DNA of 64,000 nt from an uncultured cyanobacterium (GTDB lineage: Bacteria > Cyanobacteriota > Cyanobacteriia > Cyanobacteriales > Geitlerinemataceae): NCBI GenBank assembly GCA_937899645.1, contig CALCCD010000050.1, positions 62,001 to 126,000 of the forward strand, written 5' to 3'. The number at the start of each line of letters is the position of its first letter. Within the stretch, counting starts at the first letter, position 1. Positions 1-10,183 of this stretch are shown piece by piece. The position numbers and the translations under genes were made by a program. The notes under the pieces were generated by a model. That model was not told where the DNA came from. It ran no database searches and saw only the letters and a program-made list of their open reading frames with translations.

Positions 1-1
1 C

Positions 2-973
2 GTGCGGACGATCTCTACCGGGCTCGCGCCCCAGGACGTCGATCGCAGCTTGTCGAAAGTCGGCGAATTTCCCCGTATTTTCGGTCGCGAGATCGTCGGC
101 AAAATCGCTGAGGTCGGCGAGGGCGTCGAAGACTGGCAGGTCGGCCAGCGCGTAGCCGTTCGCTCGCGCGTGCCCTGTTTGCAGTGCGACGACTGCATCG
201 ATCGGCGCTTTTCCGCCTGCACCAGCTACCGCCGCCACACCACCACGGCGGGCTTTTTCCCTGCGGGCGGCGGCTTTGCCGAATTCGTACGCGTGCCGCG
301 ATACCTGGTCGAGCGTGGCGGGCTCTGGGCGATTCCCAGTTCGGTGAGCTGGGAGCAGGCGCTATTTCTCGATCCGGTGCAGCGCTGCTTGGGCGCGATC
401 GATCGCGCGAACCTACATCCCGGTCAAATTGTCTGGATCCTCGGCGCGGGCTCGCTGGGCTCAATTCTGGCGCTCGTCCTCAAGCACTTCGGCATTCGTA
501 CGGCGATCACCGACCTCAACCCCGATCGGCTCGATCGCGCCCGCGACCTCAACGCCGGAGCCGTTATCCCCAGCGTTTATGACGATATGCACACGAAGAT
601 CCAGGCGTTTACAGATGGTAGGGGCAGCGACGCCGCAATTCTGACGTTCCCCACCCGCTACAGCATCCATCACGCGATCGACGGGACGCGGCGGGGCGGC
701 CAGCTCGCGCTGATCTGCGACGATCCGTTCGATCGCATGCAGACGATCGACCCCTGCCTGTTTTCCCGGCGCGAGCTGAGCCTGACGGCAGGCTTCACGC
801 TCGACGTGCGCCAGCGCAGTCTCGCCGAAGAGCTGATTTGCAGTCGGCACTTGCCCTTCGAGCAATCGATCTCTCACCGCTACAGTCTCGAGGATTTGCC
901 GATCGCGATCGAGCGCGCCTCCTCCGAAGAAGCCGACACGGTTAAGATTGCCATCTACCCGCAGTCCGAGTGA
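2..973 (+). CDS. Zinc-dependent alcohol dehydrogenase-like (MDR superfamily) protein; 5' end cut by window edge
   Basis: GREIVGKIAEVGEGV...VGQRV and CLQCDDCIDRRFSAC zinc-binding-like segment, GAGSLGSILA nucleotide-binding motif; ORF runs from base 2. Confidence 0.75.
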   Translation: MRTISTGLAPQDVDRSLSKVGEFPRIFGREIVGKIAEVGEGVEDWQVGQRVAVRSRVPCLQCDDCIDRRFSACTSYRRHTTTAGFFPAGGGFAEFVRVPRYLVERGGLWAIPSSVSWEQALFLDPVQRCLGAIDRANLHPGQIVWILGAGSLGSILALVLKHFGIRTAITDLNPDRLDRARDLNAGAVIPSVYDDMHTKIQAFTDGRGSDAAILTFPTRYSIHHAIDGTRRGGQLALICDDPFDRMQTIDPCLFSRRELSLTAGFTLDVRQRSLAEELICSRHLPFEQSISHRYSLEDLPIAIERASSEEADTVKIAIYPQSE

Positions 974-983
974 GCTGCGCGCT

Positions 984-1982
984 TTACTTCACCCAGCGCT
1001 TGAGCTTTGCCGACAGCTTCAGCCACTGGGGCAGCGGCAACAGCGGATCTCCCGCAAATTGCCCGCCCGCTTTGATATCTCGACGCACCACCGATCGCCC
1101 CGCCACGACGCTACCCGCCGCGATCGTCACGCCATCGACCACGCCCACCTGACCGGCCAGCACGCTAAAGTCGCCGACCGTAACGCCGCCCGCCAGCCCG
1201 ACCTGGCCGCAAAGCAAACAATGCTCGCCGATCGTGCAGCCGTGGCCGACCTGCACTAAGTTATCGAGCTTTGTGCCCATGCCGATGCGCGTCGCACCCA
1301 CTGCCGGACGGTCGATCGCGCTATTTGCGCCGATTTCCACAAAGTCGCCAATCTCTACAATTCCCGACTGGGGCATCTTCTCCCAGCCCTGGGGCGTCTG
1401 CACGAAGCCAAAGCCGTCCGCCCCGATCGCGACGCCCGCGTGAACAACGCAGCCCTGGCCGATTCGCGTGCCGGGATAGAGCGTCACGCCCGCGTGGATC
1501 GTCGTATCGGCCCCAATCGTCACGTCGGGATACACCGTTACGTTCGGCATCAGGCAAACGCGATCGCCGATCGTCGCGCCAGAATAAATCGTCGCGCCCG
1601 CTGCGATCGAGATGTCTTGGCCGAGGGCTGCGTCCGGTGCGATCGCAGCGCGGTCGTCAATGCTGGGTGAGAGGCGGAAGGCTTGGTAAAACTGCCCGAT
1701 CGTTCGTGCGAAGGCTAGACGCGGTTCCGGCGTCGTCAGCCAGCAGAGGCCGCGATCGAGCGCCATCCCTTTCGCAACCTCTACCAGCTCCGGCAGCTCC
1801 GGCAAGATGACCGCTCCGGCTCCGGTTTTGCCCAGCGCCTTGCGGTACTTCGCGCTCATTACAAAGCTGACCGTCTCGGGCGTCGCAGCCGTAATCGCAG
1901 CCGCGCCGCTCAGCTCGCAGTCAGTGTCGCTGCAAGTCGTCACGAGGTTGCCGAGGTGGGTCGCCAGGTCGCTAAATTTCAC
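984..1982 (-). CDS. lpxD: UDP-3-O-(3-hydroxyacyl)glucosamine N-acyltransferase (LpxD)
   Basis: Left-handed beta-helix hexapeptide repeats, GADGFGFVQTPQGWEKMPQSGIVEIGDFVEIGANSAIDR signature. Confidence 0.93.
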   Translation of the reverse strand: MKFSDLATHLGNLVTTCSDTDCELSGAAAITAATPETVSFVMSAKYRKALGKTGAGAVILPELPELVEVAKGMALDRGLCWLTTPEPRLAFARTIGQFYQAFRLSPSIDDRAAIAPDAALGQDISIAAGATIYSGATIGDRVCLMPNVTVYPDVTIGADTTIHAGVTLYPGTRIGQGCVVHAGVAIGADGFGFVQTPQGWEKMPQSGIVEIGDFVEIGANSAIDRPAVGATRIGMGTKLDNLVQVGHGCTIGEHCLLCGQVGLAGGVTVGDFSVLAGQVGVVDGVTIAAGSVVAGRSVVRRDIKAGGQFAGDPLLPLPQWLKLSAKLKRWVK

Positions 1983-2298
1983 GTTCGGGGTCGGTGGCCG
2001 AGTCTGAGTTTGGGGCTGAATCTAGTTCGAGTAGTGGCGTCTGGCCGCTGGGGAAACGCTCGCGTAGGCGATCGCGCAGCGCCTCCGGGTCAGTGTAAAT
2101 CGCTTCTAGCGCATCTTCCGGCGTTATTCCAAGCTGCCGCGCGTAAAACCCAACCTCGCCCATTACCCGACTCTCCGACTGGCGCAGGTACATCGACAAA
2201 CAGTGCAGCGCCTGTCGCTCCACGTCGCGCCCCGTCCGAAAAAAGGCGAGGGCGTGGAGCAATCGATCTTCAAATGGCGCGAGCGGTTCGAGTTTCAA
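1972..2298 (-). CDS. Conserved hypothetical protein, overlaps lpxD start
   Basis: 108-aa ORF, 11-bp overlap with lpxD, coding-like composition. Confidence 0.6.
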   Translation of the reverse strand: MKLEPLAPFEDRLLHALAFFRTGRDVERQALHCLSMYLRQSESRVMGEVGFYARQLGITPEDALEAIYTDPEALRDRLRERFPSGQTPLLELDSAPNSDSATDPEREI

Positions 2299-2416
2299 AG
2301 TCGCGGGTGGTGTGGTTCAGAGAGGCTTGGGGCACAGCGGCAGCTTGCCGGTAAGCTAATACAATCTTCGGCTGTCTCATCGGAGTCGCCGCAACCGTCT
2401 TATACCATCGGAACCC

Positions 2417-2641
2417 ATGAACGCAAAACTCAAGTGGTACATCACCGCGCAGGTCGGTGTTCTCATGTTTCCTCTCGGGCTGTGCCTGTTCGGCGAGTCG
2501 GTGACGCGCCGAATTAACGGCGACCCCTGGTTTTGGTGGGGCACGGTGAGCTTGATTGTCATCAATGCGGGCATCGGTCTGATGATCGAGAGTGGCCTGA
2601 TCGGCGGCTTCCCGCGCGATCGCCAGGACGGCGACGCCTAG
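2417..2641 (+). CDS. Small membrane protein, hypothetical
   Basis: 74 aa, two hydrophobic segments. Confidence 0.5.
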   Translation: MNAKLKWYITAQVGVLMFPLGLCLFGESVTRRINGDPWFWWGTVSLIVINAGIGLMIESGLIGGFPRDRQDGDA

Positions 2642-2710
2642 GGGCTGTCATCGATTAGATCTACAGCCCTCGCCCCATCAGGGTTTCAGCCCCCTTTTAC
2701 ATTTTTGTTG

Positions 2711-2757
2711 GGTCTGGCGTTTAACTGCTTGCCCCGCAAGGGGTCTGGCGTTAATTG
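2711..2757. repeat. 47-bp dispersed hairpin repeat, copy A
   Basis: GGTCTGGCGTTTAACTGCTTGCCCCGCAAGGGGTCTGGCGTTAATTG; related copies at 20683 and 23129. Confidence 0.7.
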
Positions 2758-3684
2758 ATGACACGCACTAGCTCGTTTCCTGCCACCACCTGCCAAACTG
2801 TGCCAAACGTGCCCAAACCCAAATTCCAACTCGGTTGCGCCGTCTGGTCGTTTCCCGGCTGGGTCGGCGACTTCTACCCCAAAGGCAGCAACAGCAAAAA
2901 CTTCCTCGACCTATACGGTCAGCGCTTCACTACCGTCGAGGGCAACACGACCTTCTACTCCGTTCCCGGCCTCGACACGATCGCCCGCTGGGTCGATCGC
3001 ACGCCGGACGAGTTTGAATTCTGCCTGAAGTTGCACCGCGACATCACCCACAGTGGCCTGCTCGTGCCGCAAATCCCGCTGGCGCAGCAGTTTTACCGCG
3101 TGGTGTCTGGCCTGGGCGATCGTCTTGGAACCAGCTTCCTGCAACTGCCGCCGCGCTACGGCCCTGCCTCTCTGCGCGACCTGACTCAGTTCCTCGAAGC
3201 GTGGCCGCGCGATCGCGCCCCGATCGCGGTGGAAGTCCGCCACCCCGCCTGGTTTCAGGATGCCCGCGCCGCTGACCTCAACGCCATGCTGACGGACCTC
3301 GGCGTCGGTCGCGTCCTGCTCGACACTCGCCCGATCTACAGCACTGACGACGACCCGCAAAAGCACTCCCAGCGCAAAAAGCCGAAACTGCCGCTCCAGC
3401 CGATCGCGATCGGCGACACTGCTTTCGTGCGCTTTATCAGCCACCCCGACCCGACGGTGAACCTGCCCTATCTGGAAGAGTGGGTCGATCGCGTCGGAGC
3501 GTGGCTGGCGGACGGGCTGCGGGTGTACTTTTTCGTGCATTGCCCGCTGGAGGAGCGATCGCCTCACACCGCGCGGCAGTTTCACGAAATGCTCGTCGAG
3601 GCGGGCGCGGAGATTCCAGCGCTGAACTGGCCTGCGATCGCGCCGCCGGAACCAAAGCCGTCGCAGCTCAGTTTGTTTGGATGA
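2758..3684 (+). CDS. DUF72 (YecE-like) family protein
   Basis: QLGCAVWSFPGWVGDFYP...FTTVEGNTTFYSVP...FEFCLKLHRDITH family pattern. Confidence 0.88.
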   Translation: MTRTSSFPATTCQTVPNVPKPKFQLGCAVWSFPGWVGDFYPKGSNSKNFLDLYGQRFTTVEGNTTFYSVPGLDTIARWVDRTPDEFEFCLKLHRDITHSGLLVPQIPLAQQFYRVVSGLGDRLGTSFLQLPPRYGPASLRDLTQFLEAWPRDRAPIAVEVRHPAWFQDARAADLNAMLTDLGVGRVLLDTRPIYSTDDDPQKHSQRKKPKLPLQPIAIGDTAFVRFISHPDPTVNLPYLEEWVDRVGAWLADGLRVYFFVHCPLEERSPHTARQFHEMLVEAGAEIPALNWPAIAPPEPKPSQLSLFG

Positions 3685-3696
3685 GCAAGCGCCTAA

Positions 3697-3812
3697 GAGC
3701 ACTGAGCGCAGTCGAAGTGCGATCTTGGAGAACTGGCTGACCGTGCCAGCCTATTTCATTCAGCACGATCGCCTCTAGCGCAAGACGCGCTTTGACTACG
3801 CTCAGCGCTCAT
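3697..3812. repeat. Inverted-repeat pair of GAGCRCTGAGCGNAGTCGAAGYGCG family
   Basis: Left arm gagcactgagcgcagtcgaagtgcg; right arm cgcgctttgactacgctcagcgctc. Confidence 0.65.
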
Positions 3813-3832
3813 TGAGCTTATCGAACATCCTA

Positions 3833-3965
3833 AGGGCACTCCACAAATATATTTGTCCAGAAGCCGCCAATGAAGGCTGAGCTTGTCGAAGCCTGGGGGT
3901 GACGCACTTCGACAAGCTCAGTGCTCGAATTCTGAATACTGGACATTTATTTCCGTGGAGTACTC
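3833..3965. mobile_element. 133-bp MITE-like element, copy 1, flanked by TA
   Basis: Imperfect ~26-bp terminal inverted repeats, internal palindrome gagcttgtcgaag/cttcgacaagctc; near-identical copy at 49445-49577. Confidence 0.8.
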
Positions 3966-3972
3966 TAAGTGC

Positions 3973-5112
3973 TTAAACCGTATACCCCACGCGACTGACC
4001 CGCGACTCCGTCAACCGCGTCAGCCAGCCCTCGAAATACTCTCGATTCTCCGCCAACTGCTGCGGATCGTCCGTCGTTAACGGATTCGGTGCGAGACCCC
4101 AAATCGCCGCCGTCGTCACGCAGAACATCGATTTCTGGAAGCTCTCGCAGATCTTGATTAGCAGATCGCCGCGCCCACGCGTGCCGCCGTCGTACAACTC
4201 GCTCAAATAGTTGGGTAGATGGCGCGCCATATCCTGCATGAGCTGCGTCGGCGGAATGCCCGCACCGCCCACCGGAAGCGGGTCGGCGTAGAGCGCCCCG
4301 TAGGCGAACTCACCGGGATTTGAGGAAATCTGGAATGCCTGGGCGTTGTACGACACCGTCCCCAGGAACGGAGTCCCCCGAAAGAAAATTGCCTCGACAT
4401 ACGGCACGCCTGCATCCATCAGGAAGCCGAAGCCCTTGGATTTGGGAACCAGATCGTAATCCTCGCCGCGAATCGAGAGGGTGTAGTAAATCGGGTCGGC
4501 GGCGGCGTCTTGCAGACCGGCTAGGACGAATTCGGAGACCTGCGTGGCGGAGCTAATCTCGCCTGCATCGTACTCATCACTGAGCTTGAGGAAAATGTCG
4601 CTCATCACCGTCCAGAACTGGCCGAGGTTGCGGTAGTACGCTTGCTGTCGGGCTTGCTCGAGGAACATCTCGGGCGCGATCGCGTGGATCGCGCGCATCA
4701 GCGGATTACTGCGAAACCAGGCGCGAATGGCGCGATCGGCATTGGCCGCGAACTCATCCGAATCGACGTACTTCCCGAAGTCCGTTTCGCTGCCGTGCCA
4801 GAGCATCGACTTCATGCAGTACTCGGCGTACTCGAAGTTAATGCGATCGTGGATGATGTGCCGCCACAGCTGAGCGGGCTTGACGCTGCCCTCGAAGAAT
4901 TTGAACACTGGGAACGGCGAGACGAACTGCCGCGCGGCGATGTCTTTGAGGACGCGGGAATACTCGCCCAGAACGATGCCGTAGCTCTTCAACACGCCGA
5001 TAACTTCCATCAGGTTCGTACCGCCCTCGGCGAGCAGCGCTTGGCCGCGTTCGAGCCGGTGGACGAGTTCGGCGTGGGGGTGGGCAGAGGGCGAGATGGG
5101 GGAGAGAACCAT
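3973..5112 (-). CDS. CO2 hydration protein of specialised NDH-1 complex (CupB/ChpX-type)
   Basis: ChpX/ChpY family pattern (GTNLMEVIGVLKSYGIVLGEYSRVLKDIAARQFVSPFPVFKFFEG...); start placed at internal ATG 5112. Confidence 0.88.
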   Translation of the reverse strand: MVLSPISPSAHPHAELVHRLERGQALLAEGGTNLMEVIGVLKSYGIVLGEYSRVLKDIAARQFVSPFPVFKFFEGSVKPAQLWRHIIHDRINFEYAEYCMKSMLWHGSETDFGKYVDSDEFAANADRAIRAWFRSNPLMRAIHAIAPEMFLEQARQQAYYRNLGQFWTVMSDIFLKLSDEYDAGEISSATQVSEFVLAGLQDAAADPIYYTLSIRGEDYDLVPKSKGFGFLMDAGVPYVEAIFFRGTPFLGTVSYNAQAFQISSNPGEFAYGALYADPLPVGGAGIPPTQLMQDMARHLPNYLSELYDGGTRGRGDLLIKICESFQKSMFCVTTAAIWGLAPNPLTTDDPQQLAENREYFEGWLTRLTESRVSRVGYTV

Positions 5113-5252
5113 GATGCGCGGGGCGATCGGGGCGAGTAGAGGAAGAGCGGAGAAAGTTCGGCGGGCTTGGCAGGATGCGAGAGGCTCGATTTCTGGTCGC
5201 GCTCCGGTTGAGGGCGATCGTTTCGTTGAGAAATCGGACTTCTGACGGAATG

Positions 5253-6767
5253 CTAGAGGTCTGACTGGTTGGGCGATATCGCAACGGGCACGATGACTTC
5301 CTGGGGCGCGATGACGCGGGGCACGAGCGTCGAGATTTGCGCCTGACTCCAGTCGAGAAATAGCGACGGCATCAGGCCGTAAACCACCAGTAGCGACGCG
5401 ATCGCCATCGACGAGATCGTCTCGTGCCACTGCACCGGCGGCAGGTTACCAAAGCGATCGGGCAGGCGACCGAAAAAGACGCGGTTAATCATCAGCAGGA
5501 AGTAGACCGCCGTCAGGCCCGTTCCGACGATGCAGGCCAAAGTTTGCAGCGGATACACCGAGAAGCTGCCGCGAAACACCATAAATTCGGCTACGAAGCC
5601 CATCAATCCGGGCAGGCCGGAGCTGGCCATCACGCCCAGGACGATGAGCGAGCCGACGATCGGCAGACCTCGCTGGGGATTGAGTAAGCCGCGCAGCACG
5701 TTCAGGTCGCGCGTACCGGTTTTCTTGGCGACGATGCCGACCAGCAAAAAGAGCAGCGCCGAAATCAGGCCGTGGGCGACCATCTGCGCGATCGCCGCTA
5801 GGATGCCCAGTTCTGTACCCGCCGCTGCCGCCAGCAGAATGTAGCCCATATGGGCGATCGAGGAGTACGCGACCATCTTTTTCATGTCTTGCTGAGCGAT
5901 CGCCGCAAACGCGCCGTATAGGGCGCTAATTGCCGCTAGTGTCGCCAGGACGGGCGCGATCTCCAGCCACGCTTCGGGGAAGAGGCCGATGCCGAAACGC
6001 AGCAGGCCGTAGGTTCCCAACTTCAGCAGCACGCCCGCTAGCAGCACCGACACCGGCGTCGAAGCTTCCACGTGGGCATCGGGGAGCCAGGTGTGCAGCG
6101 GCACGATCGGAATCTTGATCGCCAGCCCGAACAGCAGCGTCGCGAGCAGGACGATCTGCGGCTCGATCGCCAGCGAAGACCCGAGCCCGACGCTGTAGCT
6201 AAAGTCCGGCGCGCCGCTCAGCCAGACGACCCCGAGGAACGCCGACAAAATCGCCACGCCGGAGATGGCGGTGTAGAGCAAAAATTTCGTCGCCGCGTAG
6301 CTGCGTCGCGCGCCGCCCCAGATGGCGATCAGGAAGTACAGCGGAATTAGTTCCAGCTCGTAGAACAGGAAGAACAAAATCAAATCCTGCGCGACGAATG
6401 CACCGACGACGCCTGCATTCAGCAGCCAGAGCATGCAGTAGTAGAGACGCGGGCGCTCCAGGGTTGGAGAAGTGCAGCCGATCGCCACCAATGTCAAAAA
6501 TCCATTCAGTACCAGCAGCGGCAGCGAGAGGCCATCGACGCCGAGGGAATAGCTCACGCCGAGCAGCTCGAGCCAGGGTCGGCGCTCGACGAGCTGCATC
6601 GCGCCGCTGGCCGCGTCGAACTGCCACGCTACGGCCAATGCCAGCGCGAACAGCACGCTGGAGGCGACGAGCATCGCCACCCGCAGGCCGCGTGCCGTGA
6701 CGCGTTCCGGCACGAGGCCGACCGCAACGGCCAGCAGCAGCGGGATAAAGATAAGGGCAGAGAGCAT
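5253..6767 (-). CDS. NAD(P)H-quinone oxidoreductase chain 4, NdhD3/D4-type (CO2 uptake NDH-1)
   Basis: YSLGVDGLSLPLLVLNGFL, FLFYELELIPLYFLIAIWGG; next to CO2 hydration protein; start at ATG 6767. Confidence 0.9.
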   Translation of the reverse strand: MLSALIFIPLLLAVAVGLVPERVTARGLRVAMLVASSVLFALALAVAWQFDAASGAMQLVERRPWLELLGVSYSLGVDGLSLPLLVLNGFLTLVAIGCTSPTLERPRLYYCMLWLLNAGVVGAFVAQDLILFFLFYELELIPLYFLIAIWGGARRSYAATKFLLYTAISGVAILSAFLGVVWLSGAPDFSYSVGLGSSLAIEPQIVLLATLLFGLAIKIPIVPLHTWLPDAHVEASTPVSVLLAGVLLKLGTYGLLRFGIGLFPEAWLEIAPVLATLAAISALYGAFAAIAQQDMKKMVAYSSIAHMGYILLAAAAGTELGILAAIAQMVAHGLISALLFLLVGIVAKKTGTRDLNVLRGLLNPQRGLPIVGSLIVLGVMASSGLPGLMGFVAEFMVFRGSFSVYPLQTLACIVGTGLTAVYFLLMINRVFFGRLPDRFGNLPPVQWHETISSMAIASLLVVYGLMPSLFLDWSQAQISTLVPRVIAPQEVIVPVAISPNQSDL

Positions 6768-6919
6768 GGACGATCGGTGAAGCGCAGGAGACGGCGATCG
6801 CATGTCGGAGGCGTCATCGCGAACGTAACGAAAATCTTAAAGCGCCGATAGCGCAACCTCGAGAAACTAACGCTCAAAATTAACAATGTCGGGAGCGGTC
6901 TCGCCCGCCATTTGTAAAC

Positions 6920-8776
6920 TCAGAACGGCCAACTCACCGCCAAAAACACCAGCAGTCCCGTCCCGACTAAAATTGTCAGCACGTAGGTTTGGGACTGACC
7001 CGAAGAGCTGTAGCGCAGCGCCTGCCCGCTCAGCAGCGTCGCCAATCCCGTGGCGTTGACGAGTCCATCGACGATATAGCGATCGAACATCACCGACAGC
7101 CGCGACACCTGCGCCACCGCCCAGACCACCGTGACGCGATAGAATCGCTCGATATAAAAACCATCGGCCAGCAGGTCTTGGCAGAAGCGCAGCACGGGTT
7201 GTAGCGATCGGGCTCCGGTGCGCGTCAGCGGCAGCACCAGCCCGAGGCCGAAGCCGATCGCGCCGGATAGCAGCAGCAGTGCCGCGCCGAATTGGGCGGC
7301 GATCGGGCTGGCGTTGGCGGCGATTGCCAGTGGTGCGAAGGCCAGCAAATCCCAGTGCCAAAAGGCCACCGGCATCAGCAGCGTCAGCAGCGTCAGCGAC
7401 ACGAGCGGCACCGCCATCAGCCAGTTCACCTCCGGCGCGCGGCGCGTTTTTATCTGCACCGGCCCGAGGAAGACCAGTCGGAACAGGCGCGTCAGGCTCA
7501 GCGCCGCCAGCAAGTTCACCACCAGCAGCACGCCGAGCGGCGAGATATCCCGAGCCTCCTCGATCCAGTGGCGGAAGGTCAGAAAGACCCCCGACGGCAG
7601 CAGACAAGTCGAGCCCGCCGCCCCGACAACGAAGGCTAGTGCCGTAACGGGCATCCGCGCGCCGAGGCCGCCCAGCTCGGTTAGGTTTTGGCTGCTCGTG
7701 TTGAGAATAATGCCGCCGATGCTCATAAACAGCAGGGCCTTTGCCATTGCGTGGGCGAACAGCAGCAGCAGTGCGATATCGACCTGGCCGCAGCCGACCG
7801 CCACGAACACCAGACCCATAAAGGCACTCGTGGAGTACGACAGCGCGCGCTTGATATCGATTTGCGCCAGGGTCATTAGCGACGTACCGATCGCCGTTAC
7901 CGTGCCGATCGCCACCAGCACGTCCGCCGCGATCGGCGAAAGCCCGAACACCGGCTCCAAGCGAATCAACACGTACGCCCCTGCTGATACCACCACCGAG
8001 TTACGCAAAATCGAGGCCGGGTTCGGCCCCTCCATCGACTCATCGAGCCACAGGTGCAGCGGGAACTGGGCGCATTTACCCACCGGCCCCGCAATCAGCG
8101 ACAGCCCGAGCAGCGTCGCCACCCCACCCGAAACCGGCGACGCTGCCGCCCAAGCTTCCAGCTCGCTGAACGTCAGCCCGGAGCCGTAACTCGAAAGCGC
8201 CACGATACCCATCAGCAGGATGATGTCGCCGACTCGCTTCGTTAAAAATGCATCCCGCGCCGCCGTCACCACCAGCGGCTGCGCGTACCAAAATCCCACC
8301 AGCAGATACGTCGAAAGCGTCAGCAACTCCAGCAGGCCGTAGCTGAGCAGCAGCGAGTCGCTGAGCGCAATGCCCACCAACGCCGCTTGAAACAGCCCCA
8401 TCAGGCCGTAGAACCGACCGAGAGATGCTTCTTTCTCTAGGTATCCCAAGCCGAACACCTGGGCTAGCAGGCAGAGCAGCGCTACGAGGGTTGCCCCGCC
8501 AAGGGCGACCGGCGACACGTCGATCGCCACGGACAAATCCAGATCTGCCACTCGCAGCCAGGGAACGACGATGCGGTACGCCTCGCGCCCCACGATCGCC
8601 TGCGATGCCAGCACGCCATGCACCAGCACCAAAACCGTCATCAGGATATTGACGTACGCCGCCGGACGCTGACCCGTCTTCCGGATGAGACCCGACGACC
8701 AGGGCAGAGTCAGCAGCGCTCCGACGACACCGTAGAGCGGCAGGAACCAGCAGGCGTGCAGGAAAAAATCTGCCAT
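6920..8776 (-). CDS. NAD(P)H-quinone oxidoreductase chain 5, NdhF3/F4-type
   Basis: NuoL/NdhF-type multi-TM protein, GPVGKCAQFPLHLWLDESMEGPNPASILRNSVVVSAGAYVLIRL; start at ATG 8776. Confidence 0.9.
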   Translation of the reverse strand: MADFFLHACWFLPLYGVVGALLTLPWSSGLIRKTGQRPAAYVNILMTVLVLVHGVLASQAIVGREAYRIVVPWLRVADLDLSVAIDVSPVALGGATLVALLCLLAQVFGLGYLEKEASLGRFYGLMGLFQAALVGIALSDSLLLSYGLLELLTLSTYLLVGFWYAQPLVVTAARDAFLTKRVGDIILLMGIVALSSYGSGLTFSELEAWAAASPVSGGVATLLGLSLIAGPVGKCAQFPLHLWLDESMEGPNPASILRNSVVVSAGAYVLIRLEPVFGLSPIAADVLVAIGTVTAIGTSLMTLAQIDIKRALSYSTSAFMGLVFVAVGCGQVDIALLLLFAHAMAKALLFMSIGGIILNTSSQNLTELGGLGARMPVTALAFVVGAAGSTCLLPSGVFLTFRHWIEEARDISPLGVLLVVNLLAALSLTRLFRLVFLGPVQIKTRRAPEVNWLMAVPLVSLTLLTLLMPVAFWHWDLLAFAPLAIAANASPIAAQFGAALLLLSGAIGFGLGLVLPLTRTGARSLQPVLRFCQDLLADGFYIERFYRVTVVWAVAQVSRLSVMFDRYIVDGLVNATGLATLLSGQALRYSSSGQSQTYVLTILVGTGLLVFLAVSWPF

Positions 8777-9356
8777 AGCGACCCTTGAGAAATGTGTGGG
8801 AAGAAATGCGTGAGAACGTAAGCAGGAAATGTCGGCTGCGCTTTGAGACCAAATGGTATCGACCTTGTCGTCCGTGTGGGGTGGGGCCGCCCGTTGGAAC
8901 ACTTGCGCCTGCAAGAGCTCGGTGCAGCGAGCGCCTGAAGTGCGCGCTACAGAGCCTCAGCCGGTTTAAGCCTCAGTACGCATGGTTTGTCGCACCATCG
9001 TATTAGAGATCTTTAACGATTGCTAGCAACAATCATCATCGGTTCCTATGTTGCCAAACGGTACAAAGTTGCATAGTCTCTATATCGGGCATACAAATTT
9101 TGGATCGTCTTTTCGATCTCAGCATTCTTGCTAGGCCAGCACCGAACATCGCCTTTTTGAGGTCGTGTCGAGCACCTAATTGACAGCGCTTATTTCCGGG
9201 AAGCTAGTGGTAATCGTTCCGGATGAGTTTACTGAGGTGTCTCGTGGTTTCGGGTTTGTCATTGCGTTCACACGGGCTCGCGCGACGCGCGGAGCCTGCG
9301 GACTTGTCACGACTTGACACAGTCCTCACTTTTTAAAGGAAACAGTACAGGAACTT

Positions 9357-9668
9357 ATGTCTATTGCAGTTGGAATGGTGGAAACGCTCGGTTTCCCCGC
9401 TGTCGTGGAAGCCGCTGACTCTATGGTCAAAGCAGCCCGCGTCACGCTGGTCGGCTACGAGAAAATCGGCTCCGGTCGCGTCACCGTCATCGTTCGTGGC
9501 GACGTTTCGGAGGTTCAAGCCTCCGTCTCAGCGGGAACCGATGCGGCTAACCGCGTCAACGGCGGCCAAGTCCTCTCGACCCACATCATCGCTCGTCCCC
9601 ACGAGAATCTCGAGTACGTGCTTCCGATTCGCTACACCGAAGAAGTCGATCAGTTCCGTACTTACTAG
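9357..9668 (+). CDS. ccmK2: Beta-carboxysome shell hexamer CcmK2-type (BMC domain)
   Basis: [60 protein letters not shown] domain. Confidence 0.93.
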   Translation: MSIAVGMVETLGFPAVVEAADSMVKAARVTLVGYEKIGSGRVTVIVRGDVSEVQASVSAGTDAANRVNGGQVLSTHIIARPHENLEYVLPIRYTEEVDQFRTY

Positions 9669-9695
9669 CGTTAGCGACCGCACGTGTCAGCCGGT

Positions 9696-9720
9696 TGCGC
9701 CCGCTTGCGAGCGGGTGCGC
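9696..9720 (+). promoter_or_regulatory. GC-rich hairpin between ccmK2 and ccmK1
   Basis: tgcgcccgcttgcgagcgggtgcgc inverted repeat, no U-tract. Confidence 0.45.
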
Positions 9721-9835
9721 TTCCGCATTCGTGCGTTGAGGCGGTTGCGATCGGCGATTTTCGCTCGGTTTTCGCTTTGGCGCGCGGGCTTTATTGGAAC
9801 ATTTTAATCAACCTCACTCAGGCTAGGAGATAGCG

Positions 9836-10177
9836 ATGTCAATTGCAGTTGGAATGATTGAGACCCTGGGCTTTCCCGCCGTTGTAGAAGCGGCAGATGC
9901 CATGGTCAAGGCCGCCCGTGTAACGCTGGTCGGCTATGAGAAAATTGGTACGGGTCGCGTAACGGTTATCGTGCGTGGCGACGTTTCGGAAGTGCAAGCA
10001 TCAGTGAATGCGGGCACGGAGAATGTCAAGCGCGTCAACGGTGGCGAAGTTCTCTCGACGCACATCATCGCGCGCCCTCACGAGAACCTCGAGTACGTCC
10101 TGCCGATTCGCTACACCGAGGCGGTGGAGCAGTTCCGCGAGAGCATCGGCGCACCGCGTACGATCGGTCGCCCGTAA
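9836..10177 (+). CDS. ccmK1: Beta-carboxysome shell hexamer CcmK1-type
   Basis: BMC domain closely similar to preceding gene, C-terminal extension [14 protein letters not shown]-like. Confidence 0.92.
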   Translation: MSIAVGMIETLGFPAVVEAADAMVKAARVTLVGYEKIGTGRVTVIVRGDVSEVQASVNAGTENVKRVNGGEVLSTHIIARPHENLEYVLPIRYTEAVEQFRESIGAPRTIGRP

Positions 10178-10183
10178 TCGTCT

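Noticed and set aside
5113-5430. 106-aa extension of the CO2 hydration protein
   Set aside because: Composition is frame-read intergenic/ndhD overlap; family similarity begins at MVLSPISPSAH or shortly after.
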